Positions 45,073 to 54,419 of a DNA stretch of 64,000 nucleotides are shown here, piece after piece. The DNA is from Clostridia bacterium (GTDB taxonomy: Bacteria; Bacillota; DAOUPZ01). Numbering within the stretch: the first letter of the stretch is position 1; every line of letters begins with the position of its first letter. The translations under genes and the position numbers were made by a program. Location: assembly GCA_030625885.1 (NCBI GenBank), contig DAOUPZ010000005.1, positions 1 to 64,000 of the forward strand, written 5' to 3'. The notes under the pieces are model-generated. The model was not told where the DNA came from and made no database searches. It saw only the letters and a program-made list of their open reading frames with translations.

Positions 45073-45717
45073 TTAAACTCGTCGATATCCAGTAACCGTT
45101 CTCTCCATTCCTGTAAAAACGATTTCTATTAGAACCGCTAGGAGTGCAACTGGAATGGCACCCACCAGCAGCAAGGAAAAGTTATACATTCCCAATCCAT
45201 TGACAATAAATGTACCTAACCCGCCCCCGCCGATAAAAGACGCCAAAGTGGCACTGGCAATGACTTCAACCGCAGCGGTTCGTCCCCCAACAATTATCAA
45301 AGGTATCGCAAGAGGCACTTCTATTTTTCTTAAGATCTGTCTCTCACTCATCCCCATCCCCCATGCAGATTGAATAATAGCATGATCAATGGTTCTAAAT
45401 CCCAAATAGGTATTAATTAATATGGGCGGACAGGCCAAAATGGTTAAGGCAACTAATGCAGGCAAAAACCCCGTACCCAAAACCGGCAAAACAATAATCA
45501 ATATTGCTAAACTTGGAATCACACGCAGAGAATTCATACTATTGATAATCAGTATAGAAAGCTTTTCTTTTTTTGCACATATCATACCAAGCGGAATGCA
45601 AATGATTAAACTCAGTATTAATGCACTAAAGCTGAGTTTCAAATGCACCTGCACCGCTTCCTGAAAGCGAACATTATTTTCTAGAATATAATAGTATGCA
45701 TTGATAATCGTTTCCAC
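45073..45717 (-). CDS. Osmolyte ABC importer permease, first gene of the operon
   Basis: 214 residues if it starts at GTG 45717, which has GAGGGGG 6 bases upstream; in-frame starts 14 codons earlier lack a site. About six hydrophobic segments, with RVIPSLAILIIVLPVLGTGFLPALVAL and the contact loop QSAWGMGMSERQILRKIEVPLAIPLI. The GGGGLGTFIVNGL near the end is typical of OpuCD. Two permeases plus one ATPase and one binding protein make the usual OpuC set. Confidence 0.9.
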   Translation of the reverse strand: METIINAYYYILENNVRFQEAVQVHLKLSFSALILSLIICIPLGMICAKKEKLSILIINSMNSLRVIPSLAILIIVLPVLGTGFLPALVALTILACPPILINTYLGFRTIDHAIIQSAWGMGMSERQILRKIEVPLAIPLIIVGGRTAAVEVIASATLASFIGGGGLGTFIVNGLGMYNFSLLLVGAIPVALLAVLIEIVFTGMERTVTGYRRV

Positions 45718-45759
45718 CTCATACCCCCTCACATCATATTTCATACCTATAATGAACAA

Positions 45760-46225
45760 ATTGTTTCAAAAATGCGCTTTCTGAAATGAGTTGAATCGCT
45801 ACAACTCTTAGTAAAATCAGAGTATATCTCCAGCTTATTCCTGTTTCTCATTTTTATGACTGATTAAGTACAATATCCCCCCACCTCTCATATCACCATA
45901 CATACCGTTCGGTATACGGCAGTTCATAATGTGTGAACGGTAAAACATTATATTCAAACGCGAAATAATAAAAGGGTTCACGGCTAAAGTACCGTAAACC
46001 CTTTTATAGTAAGATTTTATATGTTTTTGCAAATGTAACCTTTTGAGTAAAAGATTGCGTTTGTAGATGTAAAAGAATAAGTTGTGCAGATACTGCATAA
46101 TCTCTTTTGTGCTTTATACATAAGTGAAAAACATAATTTTGCTGTGTTATTATCACTTAATAAAGGAAATATAATGTACCCATAGGATAGTAAGACAGAG
46201 GCTCTCTCTATAATTCGGGTTAAAT
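45760..46225. other. 466-bp gene-poor region with operator-like palindrome and hairpin
   Basis: No convincing gene. At 45902-45915 ATACCGTTCGGTAT has arms ATACCG/CGGTAT around TT, the pattern bound by many TetR-family repressors; no TetR gene is in the window. At 45966-46006 TAAAAGGGTT..ACGG and CCGT..AACCCTTTTA form a hairpin with T-tract, possibly a terminator. The remainder is AT-rich. The region is upstream of the OpuC operon and downstream of the HD-GYP gene. Confidence 0.5.
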
Positions 46226-47884
46226 TTATAGAGATAATTGATCTTCATTAATAACAACGCTTTCATGATTACTATTAAGCAAAATTGCATTTACTCTGTC
46301 ATTTTCTTCTTTTTTTAAAATATACTCTAAAACCTTTACGATAAGATTATCCATTTTTACCGGTGTATTTCGCTTAATCTCTTGTAAAGCATATTCATAG
46401 GATTGGGCATCACGATAAGGACGGCTGGAAGTAATGGCATCGAATGTATCCGCAACGCTAATAATCTTAGCCTCCAGGGGAATTTCCTTCTCTTTTAATC
46501 CAAATGGATAACCACTGCCGTCATTGCGTTCATGATGGGCAGAAATGATCGGAATAATATTTTTAAATTGATTGATAGGACTAAGGATATCCACACCTAA
46601 TAACGGATGCTGTTTTATATGGTTATATTCCTCGGGTGTTAAAGAACCCTCTTTATTTAAAATATCATCATTAATGCCAATCTTTCCAATGTCGTGTAAA
46701 AGCGCAGCCTGGTAAAGATTTTCAATTTGTTCTTCTTCAAGGTTTAAATGAGCCGCTATCTTTCGTGATAAATCTGCAACCCTCTCGGAGTGTCCTTCTG
46801 TATAAGGAGATTTTGCCTCGAGCGCTTTGGCAAGAGCAATGACAAGTTCATGTGAATGATTTTCTAACTGGTTAATCATTTTGTCTCGTTCATTAAGCAT
46901 TAAAAATTGTCGAATTGCCACCAATACTAAGAGAAGAATACTGCAAATGCCAACGCCTAGCATAGAAGCAAAATCCCGCGGCCAAAAAACATTGATAATG
47001 ATTAAGCTTGGGACAAATAACATGATTACATAAGGAGCAATATTTAATACTGTTGGCATATTGAAATTTATTTGTCGTGTTTTATCCTCTAAAGAAGAAT
47101 TGTTTAAAGCAGCAATGGCCGCCATACTTAAAAATATAAAACCGATTGGCCAAAGCATATCAAAAATAATCCCTGTTTGATATGCAGCCCGTACTATACC
47201 GGAAACAAATTTAAGTGCTGCGATTGATATACACATTAATCCCAATATAATATAGATAAAGGTAGATAAATTAATTTTACTTTCATTGCTTTCGGTGTAA
47301 TTATAGATCAGAAGAAGGATGTAAGTGATAATATCCAAAATTAATACGGGTTCTATCAAAACAACCAAAAACATGGAATTGCTTGTTCTCCAGAACGTAA
47401 TCAGGAAACTTCCATGGAAATACCATAAAAGTGTAACTATAGTTATCATAAGTATAGCAACATCAAATACAATTTTGTAATGTTGTTTTCTTATTCTTTT
47501 AAGGGGAATGCACCTAAAAAGGCTAATACTCATTAACCAGTAGCTCAGTAAGTATCCTGAATAACCTACAATGTCAATAGGATTTATCTTGTTTAAGAAA
47601 ACTTCTTTATACATCCAAACCATCTGGCTTAAAACCCAAAAAAAACCAGCTAATGCCATTAATTCAAAAGATTTTTGCAGGGGTTTTTGAACGTACTTAC
47701 TCGTATAATAATAGATTACCCCACATATCAAAGGTGCAATTATTTGAGCAATATTAGAATAAATAAATAGTATTCGAGGATTAGATTGTAAGCAGACAAA
47801 CAGAATTATTATAGAAAAAATCAGAAATTTTAGCCATCTATCTAAGTATTTTAATCCTAATATTTTTTCGCCCTTCATTTTCAA
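46226..47884 (-). CDS. Membrane HD-GYP c-di-GMP phosphodiesterase
   Basis: 552 residues. The first 330 residues contain about nine hydrophobic segments, forming a membrane sensor unlike the named MASE domains I know. The C-terminal HD-GYP domain (about 345-520) has HSERVADLSRKIA, the catalytic HDIGKIGI, HP-x-LG, and the GYP motif within HHERNDGSGYPFGL. HD-GYP proteins hydrolyse cyclic di-GMP. Directly upstream lie cheW and a chemoreceptor gene under a c-di-GMP riboswitch, so degradation, sensing and taxis of the same signal may be linked here. Confidence 0.9.
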   Translation of the reverse strand: MKMKGEKILGLKYLDRWLKFLIFSIIILFVCLQSNPRILFIYSNIAQIIAPLICGVIYYYTSKYVQKPLQKSFELMALAGFFWVLSQMVWMYKEVFLNKINPIDIVGYSGYLLSYWLMSISLFRCIPLKRIRKQHYKIVFDVAILMITIVTLLWYFHGSFLITFWRTSNSMFLVVLIEPVLILDIITYILLLIYNYTESNESKINLSTFIYIILGLMCISIAALKFVSGIVRAAYQTGIIFDMLWPIGFIFLSMAAIAALNNSSLEDKTRQINFNMPTVLNIAPYVIMLFVPSLIIINVFWPRDFASMLGVGICSILLLVLVAIRQFLMLNERDKMINQLENHSHELVIALAKALEAKSPYTEGHSERVADLSRKIAAHLNLEEEQIENLYQAALLHDIGKIGINDDILNKEGSLTPEEYNHIKQHPLLGVDILSPINQFKNIIPIISAHHERNDGSGYPFGLKEKEIPLEAKIISVADTFDAITSSRPYRDAQSYEYALQEIKRNTPVKMDNLIVKVLEYILKKEENDRVNAILLNSNHESVVINEDQLSL

Positions 47885-47952
47885 TACCTCTCTAATTCAA
47901 TATGGTTATTCTTATTTCGAAAATTTCTTTGTCTACATATTAATTTTAGGGA

Positions 47953-47996
47953 TAAAACTGAAATAGAACTTTGCAAAGTTCTATTTCAGTTTTATT
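47953..47996. terminator. 44-bp perfect palindrome, terminator after cheW
   Basis: Bases 47953-47974 are the exact reverse complement of 47975-47996 (core GAAATAGAACTTTG and complement) with T-tracts on both sides. It lies about 27 bases beyond the cheW stop codon and separates the cheW unit from the HD-GYP gene. Confidence 0.85.
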
Positions 47997-48023
47997 TATA
48001 TTAATTCATGTTTTTAAAATAAT

Positions 48024-48488
48024 TTATGCCATTTCAACTAATGCTTTCTGCTCAGAAATGGTAAGTATTTTTTGCAGATCCAATATAATAACCAGCCGGC
48101 TATCCACTTTACCGATTCCTGTTAAATACTCTGCAGTAATTCCACCTATCGTTTCCGGAGCGGGTTCAATATGATCTGTGGATATACGCAAAACTTCAGT
48201 TACTTCATCTACAATAATCCCTATATCATTATTCATTATATCAAATACGATAATACGACTGTGATCCGTAAGATGGCATTCCTCCATTGCAAACCGCTTT
48301 TTCAAATCCATAACCGGTATTACCTTCCCTCTTAAACTAATGATGCCTTTTATGAAATCAGCCGTTTGAGGAATTTTAGTGATTTCCATCAACCGAATAA
48401 TTTCCTGAACCTGGGTAATTGGAACGCCATATGTACATTTTTCACCATTGCTTTCTAGCATAAAAACAACCATCTGAATCTCTGCCAT
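48024..48488 (-). CDS. cheW: Chemotaxis adaptor protein CheW
   Basis: 154 residues, the normal length. YGVPITQVQEIIRLMEITKIPQ, FIKGIISLRGKVIPVMDLKKRF and GIIVDEVTEVLRI are the conserved CheW strands that couple receptors to CheA. It lies 31 bases after a receptor gene and presumably serves it. No cheA is in the window. Confidence 0.96.
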   Translation of the reverse strand: MAEIQMVVFMLESNGEKCTYGVPITQVQEIIRLMEITKIPQTADFIKGIISLRGKVIPVMDLKKRFAMEECHLTDHSRIIVFDIMNNDIGIIVDEVTEVLRISTDHIEPAPETIGGITAEYLTGIGKVDSRLVIILDLQKILTISEQKALVEMA

Positions 48489-48519
48489 GTCGCTTTTCCT
48501 CCTCTATTAATATTTTTTA

Positions 48520-50562
48520 TTACTGAAGTTTAAACTTTTGTACCAGCTCATTTAATTGATCCGCATCTTGTATTAAATTATTTGCCGATGAATTTATTTC
48601 CCCTACTGCCTTACTGGAATGTTCAATTCCCTTGGCAATTTCCTGAGAACCGGCAGCGCTTTGCTCTATTGTAGCAGCAACGCTTTCTATCGCTTTGCTA
48701 ATTTCAGTTGTTGTATTCAAAACATAATCACCGCGTTCTTTCATACTTTTCATAAGCATCGCAAACACATCCGCGGCATCTCCATATTGTTCACCAGTTT
48801 CTACCAAAACAGTATAATCTCTTGTAACATCTTCATTCATAAACTTCAGCAATTCATTAGCATGATCAACCATATTTTTAACACTTCCCTGAACGTTGCC
48901 TGTTAAAGCCTGAATATCTTTTACCGTTGTTGCGGATTCTTCCGCCAGTTTTCGTACTTCGTCAGCTACGACAGCAAACCCGCGTCCTTGTTCTCCTGCC
49001 CGTGCTGCTTCAATGGCTGCATTAAGCGCCAATAAATTCGTTTGATCGGCAATGCCGGCAATGTTTGTTGCCAGTGCAGAAATCTCATCTACTACCTTCG
49101 CTTCCTCAATTGCTTTCTCTAATTTACCTTTAATGTTTTCCGCTAAATCTTTTGCTAAAGCAAAAGATTTTTTGGCATTGCCCTCTACTTCAACTGCTTT
49201 TCCTTTAATCTCTTTGGATTTGTTTTCTCCTTCTACGATTGCATTACCCAATTCATTTAACGCAGCACTGATTTCTTCCTGAGAAGCATTAACTTCTTCA
49301 ATAGAAGCTGAATTTTCCTGCATACCAGCTGCAATTTCTTCCGTGGAAGCAGAAGCCTCAGCTACATTTGCTGACATGTCTTCAGCGAGTACCGAAAGCT
49401 GCTGGCTGGAAGAAGCCGTTTCTCCTGCCGTATTGGATACTTGGCCAATAATCTCTCTTAAATTATGCACCATTTTCTTAAATGCTTGTCCTAATTGTCC
49501 AATCTCATCTTGTGTTTTTATCATAACTTCTGCTGTTAAGTCACCATTGCTGATAATTTCTGCAGTTGTTGTCAATTCCTTAATCGGTGCTATTAGATAA
49601 CGTGTAAAACCGATTACAATCAGAATGATTAAAATTGCAGCCACAATAACCAGCAACAACAGAAAATGACGCATTTGATTAACATCTTTAAAGAAAAGGG
49701 CATCATCATTGGGTGCCGTAACACCAATAGACCATCGCGCTGTTTCAATGGGCGCATAACCCAAATGCTTTTCTACCCCTTGATAGATATCAAAATCATT
49801 TCCTGTTTTGCCATCCACCATATCCTGTGTAATCTGTTTAGAATGATCATTATCGGTAATAAAAGCGTTCTCCGCTTCATTAAGCACAATTTCTTGTGAA
49901 GGATGCGCTAAAAAGATTCCCTTTTGGTCAATCAGATAACCATAACCATTAGCCCCGATTTTAATACCTGAAATATCTTGGGTAATTTTTTCCAAAGAAA
50001 CACTGGCAACTAAAGCACCGGTTATTTGTCCGTTCGTACCTTGAAGTGGTGTAGCAATAAAAAAAGCCGGTTGGTTGGTGATTTTTGAGGTTGCAACATC
50101 AGAGACAAAAGTATTCCCTTTTAAAGCCTCTTGAAAATAATGACGTTGGCTGACATCAGTACCAATTGCAGAAATACTATTATGATGGTCAATCATTCCT
50201 GCTGTATTAACAGTAAACAACGATTCATAGTGAGTAGAACAGCTGGCTTGCTCATGAAGATAATGATTAATCTCTTCATCTGTAGTTAGCATGGGTGGGG
50301 TTAACGTCATTCCTTTAACGTCATCTTCCATTGCACCAATCCAATCATTAAGTCCTTTAGCTGTATCTTGAGCTCTTGCCAATAAAATTTGATCCATACT
50401 GCTTAAGAGCGCTTTCTGTGCTTTTTTGTAACTTAATAAACCTGCAATACATAATGGAATAAGGGATATTATCAAACAAACCACCATAAGTTTAGTACCT
50501 AAACTTATTTTTCGTGTGCTTTTTACCTCTTTTTCTTTTTTTTCTAACATTTTTCTCATCAT
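48520..50562 (-). CDS. Methyl-accepting chemotaxis protein under a c-di-GMP riboswitch
   Basis: 680 residues. Membrane segment 24-43, extracellular double-Cache domain about 45-295 ([17 protein letters not shown]; lacks the RxWY amino-acid motif of the other receptor here), second membrane segment 299-319, HAMP about 320-372, and a full signalling domain with the CheW/CheA-binding tip [20 protein letters not shown]. The ligand is unknown. Followed by cheW. Its 5' region carries a c-di-GMP-I riboswitch and terminator, so its synthesis should depend on the second messenger. Confidence 0.95.
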   Translation of the reverse strand: MMRKMLEKKEKEVKSTRKISLGTKLMVVCLIISLIPLCIAGLLSYKKAQKALLSSMDQILLARAQDTAKGLNDWIGAMEDDVKGMTLTPPMLTTDEEINHYLHEQASCSTHYESLFTVNTAGMIDHHNSISAIGTDVSQRHYFQEALKGNTFVSDVATSKITNQPAFFIATPLQGTNGQITGALVASVSLEKITQDISGIKIGANGYGYLIDQKGIFLAHPSQEIVLNEAENAFITDNDHSKQITQDMVDGKTGNDFDIYQGVEKHLGYAPIETARWSIGVTAPNDDALFFKDVNQMRHFLLLLVIVAAILIILIVIGFTRYLIAPIKELTTTAEIISNGDLTAEVMIKTQDEIGQLGQAFKKMVHNLREIIGQVSNTAGETASSSQQLSVLAEDMSANVAEASASTEEIAAGMQENSASIEEVNASQEEISAALNELGNAIVEGENKSKEIKGKAVEVEGNAKKSFALAKDLAENIKGKLEKAIEEAKVVDEISALATNIAGIADQTNLLALNAAIEAARAGEQGRGFAVVADEVRKLAEESATTVKDIQALTGNVQGSVKNMVDHANELLKFMNEDVTRDYTVLVETGEQYGDAADVFAMLMKSMKERGDYVLNTTTEISKAIESVAATIEQSAAGSQEIAKGIEHSSKAVGEINSSANNLIQDADQLNELVQKFKLQ

Positions 50563-50654
50563 CCTTTTCTTATTTTATTATGATTTTTTTAAATATCTGA
50601 AAAACCTATTTTTTCCCTGGTATTTTTTCGCCTCCTATATTCAATATTTCAAAT

Positions 50655-50695
50655 ATATAAAAAGATAAATCTGCAAGGTTAACAAGCAGATTTAT
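50655..50695 (-). terminator. Terminator of the c-di-GMP riboswitch
   Basis: On the minus strand ATAAATCTGC pairs with GCAGATTTAT around an 11-base loop and is followed by CTTTTTAT. It starts 5 bases after the aptamer and ends about 90 bases before the receptor gene. Confidence 0.8.
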
Positions 50696-50699
50696 ATGA

Positions 50700-50790
50700 C
50701 TAACTTGCAACCCGACAGCCATAGCATATTGCTTTAGGCTCGTAGCTTTGCGTCCTTACCTTTCGATAAGTTTGCCTATTTATGAATTTA
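50700..50790 (-). ncRNA. Cyclic di-GMP-I (GEMM-I) riboswitch aptamer
   Basis: Read on the minus strand the order of conserved blocks is complete: AGGCAAAC, GAAA tetraloop after CTTATC, GGACGCAAAGC, the CCTAAAG tetraloop receptor strand, GCTATGGCTG and GGGTTGC. These are the signature parts of the c-di-GMP-I aptamer. It lies upstream of the receptor gene with an intrinsic terminator between, so c-di-GMP would act on transcription. Whether ligand turns the gene on or off cannot be read with confidence. Confidence 0.93.
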
Positions 50791-51105
50791 TGTAAAAGAT
50801 GATTTTTCTCTTTATTATTAACTTACCATTCTCTGATAACTATCTAGGAAACAAGTCATGATATTAGGAAATTATCCCTAAGCAATATGCATTATATATC
50901 CTGTATATAAAATATAAAAACCTCATATATTATTAAATTACTTGATATACCCTAATATTCATCATTTAAACATATTTTTCTTGCTATTTCGCTATATTTT
51001 TACATTTTTTTAAAATGGGTAAAAATTATATTCAAAAATCACTTCTTTAACGCTCCTGGACGCACTTAAAAACCCAGGAAATATACTCTCCTGGGTAAAT
51101 TAAAT

Positions 51106-51156
51106 TCACTTTTCACCTATTTTATTTAGTCTCAATTTCTTTTGCCAAGGAGTTCT
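51106..51156 (-). pseudogene. Decayed fragment of nrdR
   Basis: 51 bases align to 51792-51842 within nrdR. From CCTATTTTATTT onward the match is broken only by one inserted base and two T-to-C changes, ending together at AAGGAGTTCT. In nrdR this stretch encodes the [14 protein letters not shown] part. The insertion shifts the frame, so it is not translated in register. A terminator follows it at 51068-51096. Confidence 0.55.
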
Positions 51157-51337
51157 GAATAGGCTACACATACTCTCACTACCTCTTCTTCAACAGTTTT
51201 GAAAATTTATTCATATTCCTTACCCCTCGTATTACACCCTATCCTTCATTATACTTTAAAATATTATATTTTATAATATATAAATCTAAAGTATATGGGA
51301 AAAAAGTTCTTCTGGACTGCTGGACACACCACAAAAA

Positions 51338-51364
51338 AAGAGAATCCATTATCAGGATTCTCTT
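51338..51364 (-). terminator. Terminator of the 63-residue gene
   Basis: AAGAGAATCC, loop ATTATCA, GGATTCTCTT: a perfect 10-bp stem followed on the minus strand by seven T. Confidence 0.8.
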
Positions 51365-51379
51365 AGACGTTTTTTACCC

Positions 51380-51571
51380 CTACCTGTTATCAAATTTGTC
51401 TACTAGTTCTTGTAACTTTCTAGCTTGCATACCCGATTCTTCAGCAAACTCTTTAAATATACTACCAACTTCATTATCATCTACTTGCTTAGAATACACC
51501 TCATAATCACGTACAGTTTCTTGAGCATCCAGAAGTTTTTTCATAACTATATCTTTAGTATTCAAATTCAT
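51380..51571 (-). CDS. 63-residue helical protein, unknown function
   Basis: Starts at ATG 51571, 8 bases after AGGAGG. The sequence (MNLNTKDIVMKKLLDAQETV ... ESGMQARKLQELVDKF) is predicted as two amphipathic helices with the acidic pattern E-x-A-E-E of short ferritin-like or spore-coat-type helical bundles, but I can name no family. It has its own terminator and is probably monocistronic. Small abundant proteins of this look occur in spore-formers; that is the only hint. Confidence 0.75.
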   Translation of the reverse strand: MNLNTKDIVMKKLLDAQETVRDYEVYSKQVDDNEVGSIFKEFAEESGMQARKLQELVDKFDNR

Positions 51572-51672
51572 TTGAAACACCTCCTATTAGTTGTACGAAA
51601 ATAGTATTACCTGACAACATATTAATTATTCAATTACTAAATAAGCAGTCAGCATATTATAAATTCACTTTA

Positions 51673-52128
51673 TTATTTTTCTTCTAATAATTTCTCTAAT
51701 TCTTGGCGAAATTTATTAATATCTGTAAATTGACGATATACCGAAGCAAAACGAACATAAGCGACTTCATCTAATTTTCTCAAATGTTCCATCACCATTT
51801 CGCCTATTTTATTTGTTTCAATTTCTTTTGCTAAGGAGTTCTTTAACTCTTTTTCAATATCATCAACCAATTTTTCCAAATGACTCATTTGAATCGGTCG
51901 CTTTTCACAAGCCGTTAATAGCCCTCTCAGAATCTTATTGCGGTCAAAAACTTCCCGTCCTCCGTCTTTTTTAACAACAACCAAAGGAACTTCTTCTATC
52001 CGCTCATACGTAGTAAATCGCTTACCACAGCTTGTACATTCTCGACGACGACGAATTGCACTACCATCATCTGTCGGCCGGGAATCCAACACCTTACTCT
52101 CCAAATGACCGCAATACGCACACCGCAT
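51673..52128 (-). CDS. nrdR: Transcriptional repressor NrdR
   Basis: 151 residues from ATG 52128, 7 bases after AAGGAGG. Zinc ribbon [16 protein letters not shown]...CTSCGKRF at residues 3-37, then the ATP-cone ([24 protein letters not shown]...). It senses ATP/dATP and represses ribonucleotide reductase genes. No nrd genes are in the window. Confidence 0.96.
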   Translation of the reverse strand: MRCAYCGHLESKVLDSRPTDDGSAIRRRRECTSCGKRFTTYERIEEVPLVVVKKDGGREVFDRNKILRGLLTACEKRPIQMSHLEKLVDDIEKELKNSLAKEIETNKIGEMVMEHLRKLDEVAYVRFASVYRQFTDINKFRQELEKLLEEK

Positions 52129-52303
52129 AACAATTCCTCCTTTTTCTCTCTTAAAAACCAATAAGCCCATATTTTAGTAACTATTTAAGTATATTATACT
52201 GTATGGTACTTGTCGAGAGCAAATTAGAAAGACATCCTTAGAATATGGATGTCCTTGGTTTGTCTTTATCTTTTCTTAGAAAAATTTTATGCTTTCTCAA
52301 AGG

Positions 52304-52633
52304 CTATTCATCTTTCTCATCAAATTCTTCATTATTTTTGTAGTAACGCTTAGAAGGCTTTTTATCACTCCCCCATTCCTGTGCTTGCTCTACATTATTC
52401 TTCTCCGTTGAAACCAAAACAACATCTTCTCCTACTTTTACAATATTCCTCCACGGAATAGCCATTTCATTATTTTTTCCAAAAATACCAAACATGGATT
52501 CTGTGCTTGAAACTGTAATGGCTACAACTACACCCGTGCTGAGGTCAATCTCTATATCTTTAATGGCCCCTAGATTTTTCCCATTTGATACATCAACCAC
52601 GTCCCATTGTTTAAGCTCTGTTACCCGTAACAT
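52304..52633 (-). CDS. YlmC/YmxH family sporulation protein (PRC barrel)
   Basis: 109 residues from ATG 52633, 8 bases after AGGAGG. A single PRC-barrel-like domain (LRVTELKQWDVVDVSNGKNLGAIKDIEIDLSTG ... IPWRNIVKVGEDVVLV) with a charged tail. YlmC/YmxH proteins are conserved in spore-formers and often lie beside sigG; their role is not known. Confidence 0.92.
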   Translation of the reverse strand: MLRVTELKQWDVVDVSNGKNLGAIKDIEIDLSTGVVVAITVSSTESMFGIFGKNNEMAIPWRNIVKVGEDVVLVSTEKNNVEQAQEWGSDKKPSKRYYKNNEEFDEKDE

Positions 52634-52714
52634 CCATCCCACCTCCTAATTCCCATTTACACCTTCTTTTAAATATATATATGCTTTCAAATATAAATAA
52701 ACACTCTAAAAATA

Positions 52715-52739
52715 AAAAAACAGCCTTCAGCTGTTTTTT
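52715..52739 (-). terminator. Terminator after spoIIR
   Basis: AAAAAACAGC, loop CTTCA, GCTGTTTTTT: perfect 10-bp stem with T-tracts on both strands, overlapping the spoIIR stop codon (52738-52740). Confidence 0.85.
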
Positions 52740-53361
52740 ATCTCTTATTTCCGTTTTTTCTGACTTTTTCTAATAACTTAAGCCGAAATTCTACCGGTGC
52801 TTTTTCAATATCTTTTTCATCTAATGATTTATTCATCGATAATCCATGGGGCATATCTACAAAGCATAGAGGTGGAAATAAGACACACCACCAGTTTGAA
52901 CCTTTTCCTTCTCCAATTACAACCCTCAAAGCCTGATACTCCCCTGCAGGCAGCGTAACCGTTCCATATATCTTTGTTGGAAAAGAAAATTCCCCTACTT
53001 GTACGCTTACTGAGTAATCCTTATCGTGTGCTTTTATTTCTTCTACCGCAATGGCTTCTATTTCATTCAAATGCGCTTGAACAAATATTTTTGCTGCCCC
53101 TGCATCCTGTTTCCCTTTGAAATCAACAGCCATTTTGTTAATAATAGCATCCCGTACTTGATTTTTAAGTTGCTGATCGGCTACATCATCACTATTTGCA
53201 ATCACATGCAATCTCAAAACACTCTCTTTGGAAAGTGTTGTTACCGTATGACCTGAATGATCATGCAAATTAACATAATAAGTAAAACCAACACTACACA
53301 AACTTGTAACTATCAATAGGCAAATAATCATAACCTGTTTTTTTGTAAACATCTTCTCCAT
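52738..53361 (-). CDS. spoIIR: Stage II sporulation protein R
   Basis: 207 residues from ATG 53361 (another ATG three codons on is also possible). A membrane segment/signal (about 8-29) is followed by the SpoIIR domain with LRLHVIANSDDVADQQLKNQVRDAI and the WWCVLFPPLCFVD motif. It is made in the forespore and secreted toward the mother cell, where it triggers SpoIIGA to process pro-SigE. Downstream of sigG; SigF control is expected but I found no convincing SigF promoter in the gap. Confidence 0.95.
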   Translation of the reverse strand: MEKMFTKKQVMIICLLIVTSLCSVGFTYYVNLHDHSGHTVTTLSKESVLRLHVIANSDDVADQQLKNQVRDAIINKMAVDFKGKQDAGAAKIFVQAHLNEIEAIAVEEIKAHDKDYSVSVQVGEFSFPTKIYGTVTLPAGEYQALRVVIGEGKGSNWWCVLFPPLCFVDMPHGLSMNKSLDEKDIEKAPVEFRLKLLEKVRKNGNKR

Positions 53362-53379
53362 CCTCTCTATCCTCTTCAA

Positions 53380-53461
53380 GCTTTTTTTATTTCTTCTTTA
53401 TTTTTCGTTCTTCGTTCCTCGTTTTTCGTTCAATATCTTTTAATCTTTCGCTTCCCTCTTA
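53380..53461. repeat. Short A-rich direct repeats between sigG and spoIIR
   Basis: On the minus strand the words AACGA, GAACGA and GAACGAAAAA recur four times between about 53395 and 53435. The same style of A/G-rich low-complexity spacer occurs at 56265-56325 and 20730-20790. No coding or clear regulatory role. Confidence 0.5.
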
Positions 53462-54235
53462 CTATACATACTTACGCATATGCACTAATGCCGCTTTCTC
53501 TAAGCGAGAGACTTGTGCTTGTGAAATCCCGATTTCATTGGCAACTTCCATTTGCGTTTTACGTTGAAAAAACCTTAAAGTCAGAATTAATTTTTCTCTT
53601 TCATTTAATTTTTCTAAAGCCTCTTTAATTGTAATTTCCTCTAACCAGTTATTATCACCAATCTTTTCATCTTGTACTTGATCCATTACAAAGATGGGAT
53701 CACCGCCATCATGATAAATAGGTTCAAAAAGAGACACAGGTTCTTGTATCGCATTTAATGCAAACACAACTTCTTCTCGTGACACATTTAATTTATCTGC
53801 TATTTCATTGATAGTGGGTTCTTTAGAATTTTTATTTGCAAGGCTATCCCTTACTTGTAGCGCTTTATAAGCAATATCTCGTAAAGAACGACTTACACGA
53901 ATAGGATTATTATCACGAAGATAACGTCTAATTTCACCAATAATCATGGGCACCGCATAAGTAGAAAACTTAACATTTTGCGAAAGATCAAAATTGTCTA
54001 TTGCTTTTATCAATCCAATACACCCAACTTGAAACAAATCATCTACATATTCACCCCGATTATTAAATCGCTGAATGACACTTAATACCAATCTTAAATT
54101 TCCCTGTATCAATTTATCCCTTGATGGTTCATCCCCACTCTGTAATTCAACAAACAATTGACGAATTTGATCACTTTTAAGTAATGGTAATTTAGCTGTA
54201 TTAACGCCACAAATTTCAACTTTATTATTCAGCAT
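53462..54235 (-). CDS. sigG: Forespore sigma factor SigG
   Basis: 257 residues. The N-terminus NKVEICGVNTAKLPLL is the SigG-specific anti-sigma-binding segment; region 2 (DDLFQVGCIGLIKAIDNFDLSQNVKFSTYAVPMIIGEIRRYLRDN) and region 4 (KTQMEVANEIGISQAQVSRLEKAAL) are complete. It drives late forespore genes. It follows sigE with a palindromic terminator between, so it needs its own promoter. Confidence 0.97.
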   Translation of the reverse strand: MLNNKVEICGVNTAKLPLLKSDQIRQLFVELQSGDEPSRDKLIQGNLRLVLSVIQRFNNRGEYVDDLFQVGCIGLIKAIDNFDLSQNVKFSTYAVPMIIGEIRRYLRDNNPIRVSRSLRDIAYKALQVRDSLANKNSKEPTINEIADKLNVSREEVVFALNAIQEPVSLFEPIYHDGGDPIFVMDQVQDEKIGDNNWLEEITIKEALEKLNEREKLILTLRFFQRKTQMEVANEIGISQAQVSRLEKAALVHMRKYV

Positions 54236-54273
54236 CTGAAGCCCTCCATTTAATTTATTCTCTTCCCATTACT

Positions 54274-54302
54274 CATTATTGACAGGTGACTTTTTTTTAT
54301 AC
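54274..54302 (-). promoter_or_regulatory. Candidate SigF/SigG-type promoter of sigG
   Basis: On the minus strand GTATA (54298-54302), 14 bases, then GTCAATAATG (54274-54283). The first matches the forespore -35 (GYWTA) and the second follows most of GGNRANANTW. Spacing is one base short of the usual 15, so this is tentative. Confidence 0.4.
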
Positions 54303-54312
54303 AAAAAAAAGA

Positions 54313-54364
54313 AAAAATTTACAAAAAAAACTTATCTTAAGATAAGTTTTTTTTGTAAATTTTT
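54313..54364. terminator. 52-bp perfect palindrome between sigE and sigG
   Basis: Bases 54313-54338 are the exact reverse complement of 54339-54364; core ACTTATCTT and complement between A8 and T8 tracts. It lies 55 bases beyond the sigE stop codon... on the sigG side it is upstream, so reading on the minus strand it lies before sigE and after the sigG promoter region; it can terminate either strand. Confidence 0.8.
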
Positions 54365-54419
54365 AAACTTTCAAATGCTTTTCTATTTTATAATGCCTGT
54401 GTACCTGACAGCATCTTTC

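Larger units (their letters stand above)
50796..51379. other. 584-bp gene-less AT-rich region
   Basis: Nothing coding seen from 50796 to about 51060. At 51068-51096 a hairpin (ACCCAGGA / TCCTGGGT) followed on the minus strand by T5 forms a terminator. At 51106-51156 lies a fragment resembling nrdR. From 51160 to 51337 the sequence is AT-rich with no feature. Confidence 0.5.

Noticed and set aside
45835-46098. 87-codon minus-strand frame in the gap before the OpuC operon
   Set aside because: No ribosome site, odd composition rich in Tyr/Leu/Lys, and it runs through a terminator-like hairpin and an operator palindrome; treated as chance.
53380-53520. SigF promoter for spoIIR
   Set aside because: GTATG followed 15 bases later by GCGAAAGATT is only a partial match; too weak to annotate.
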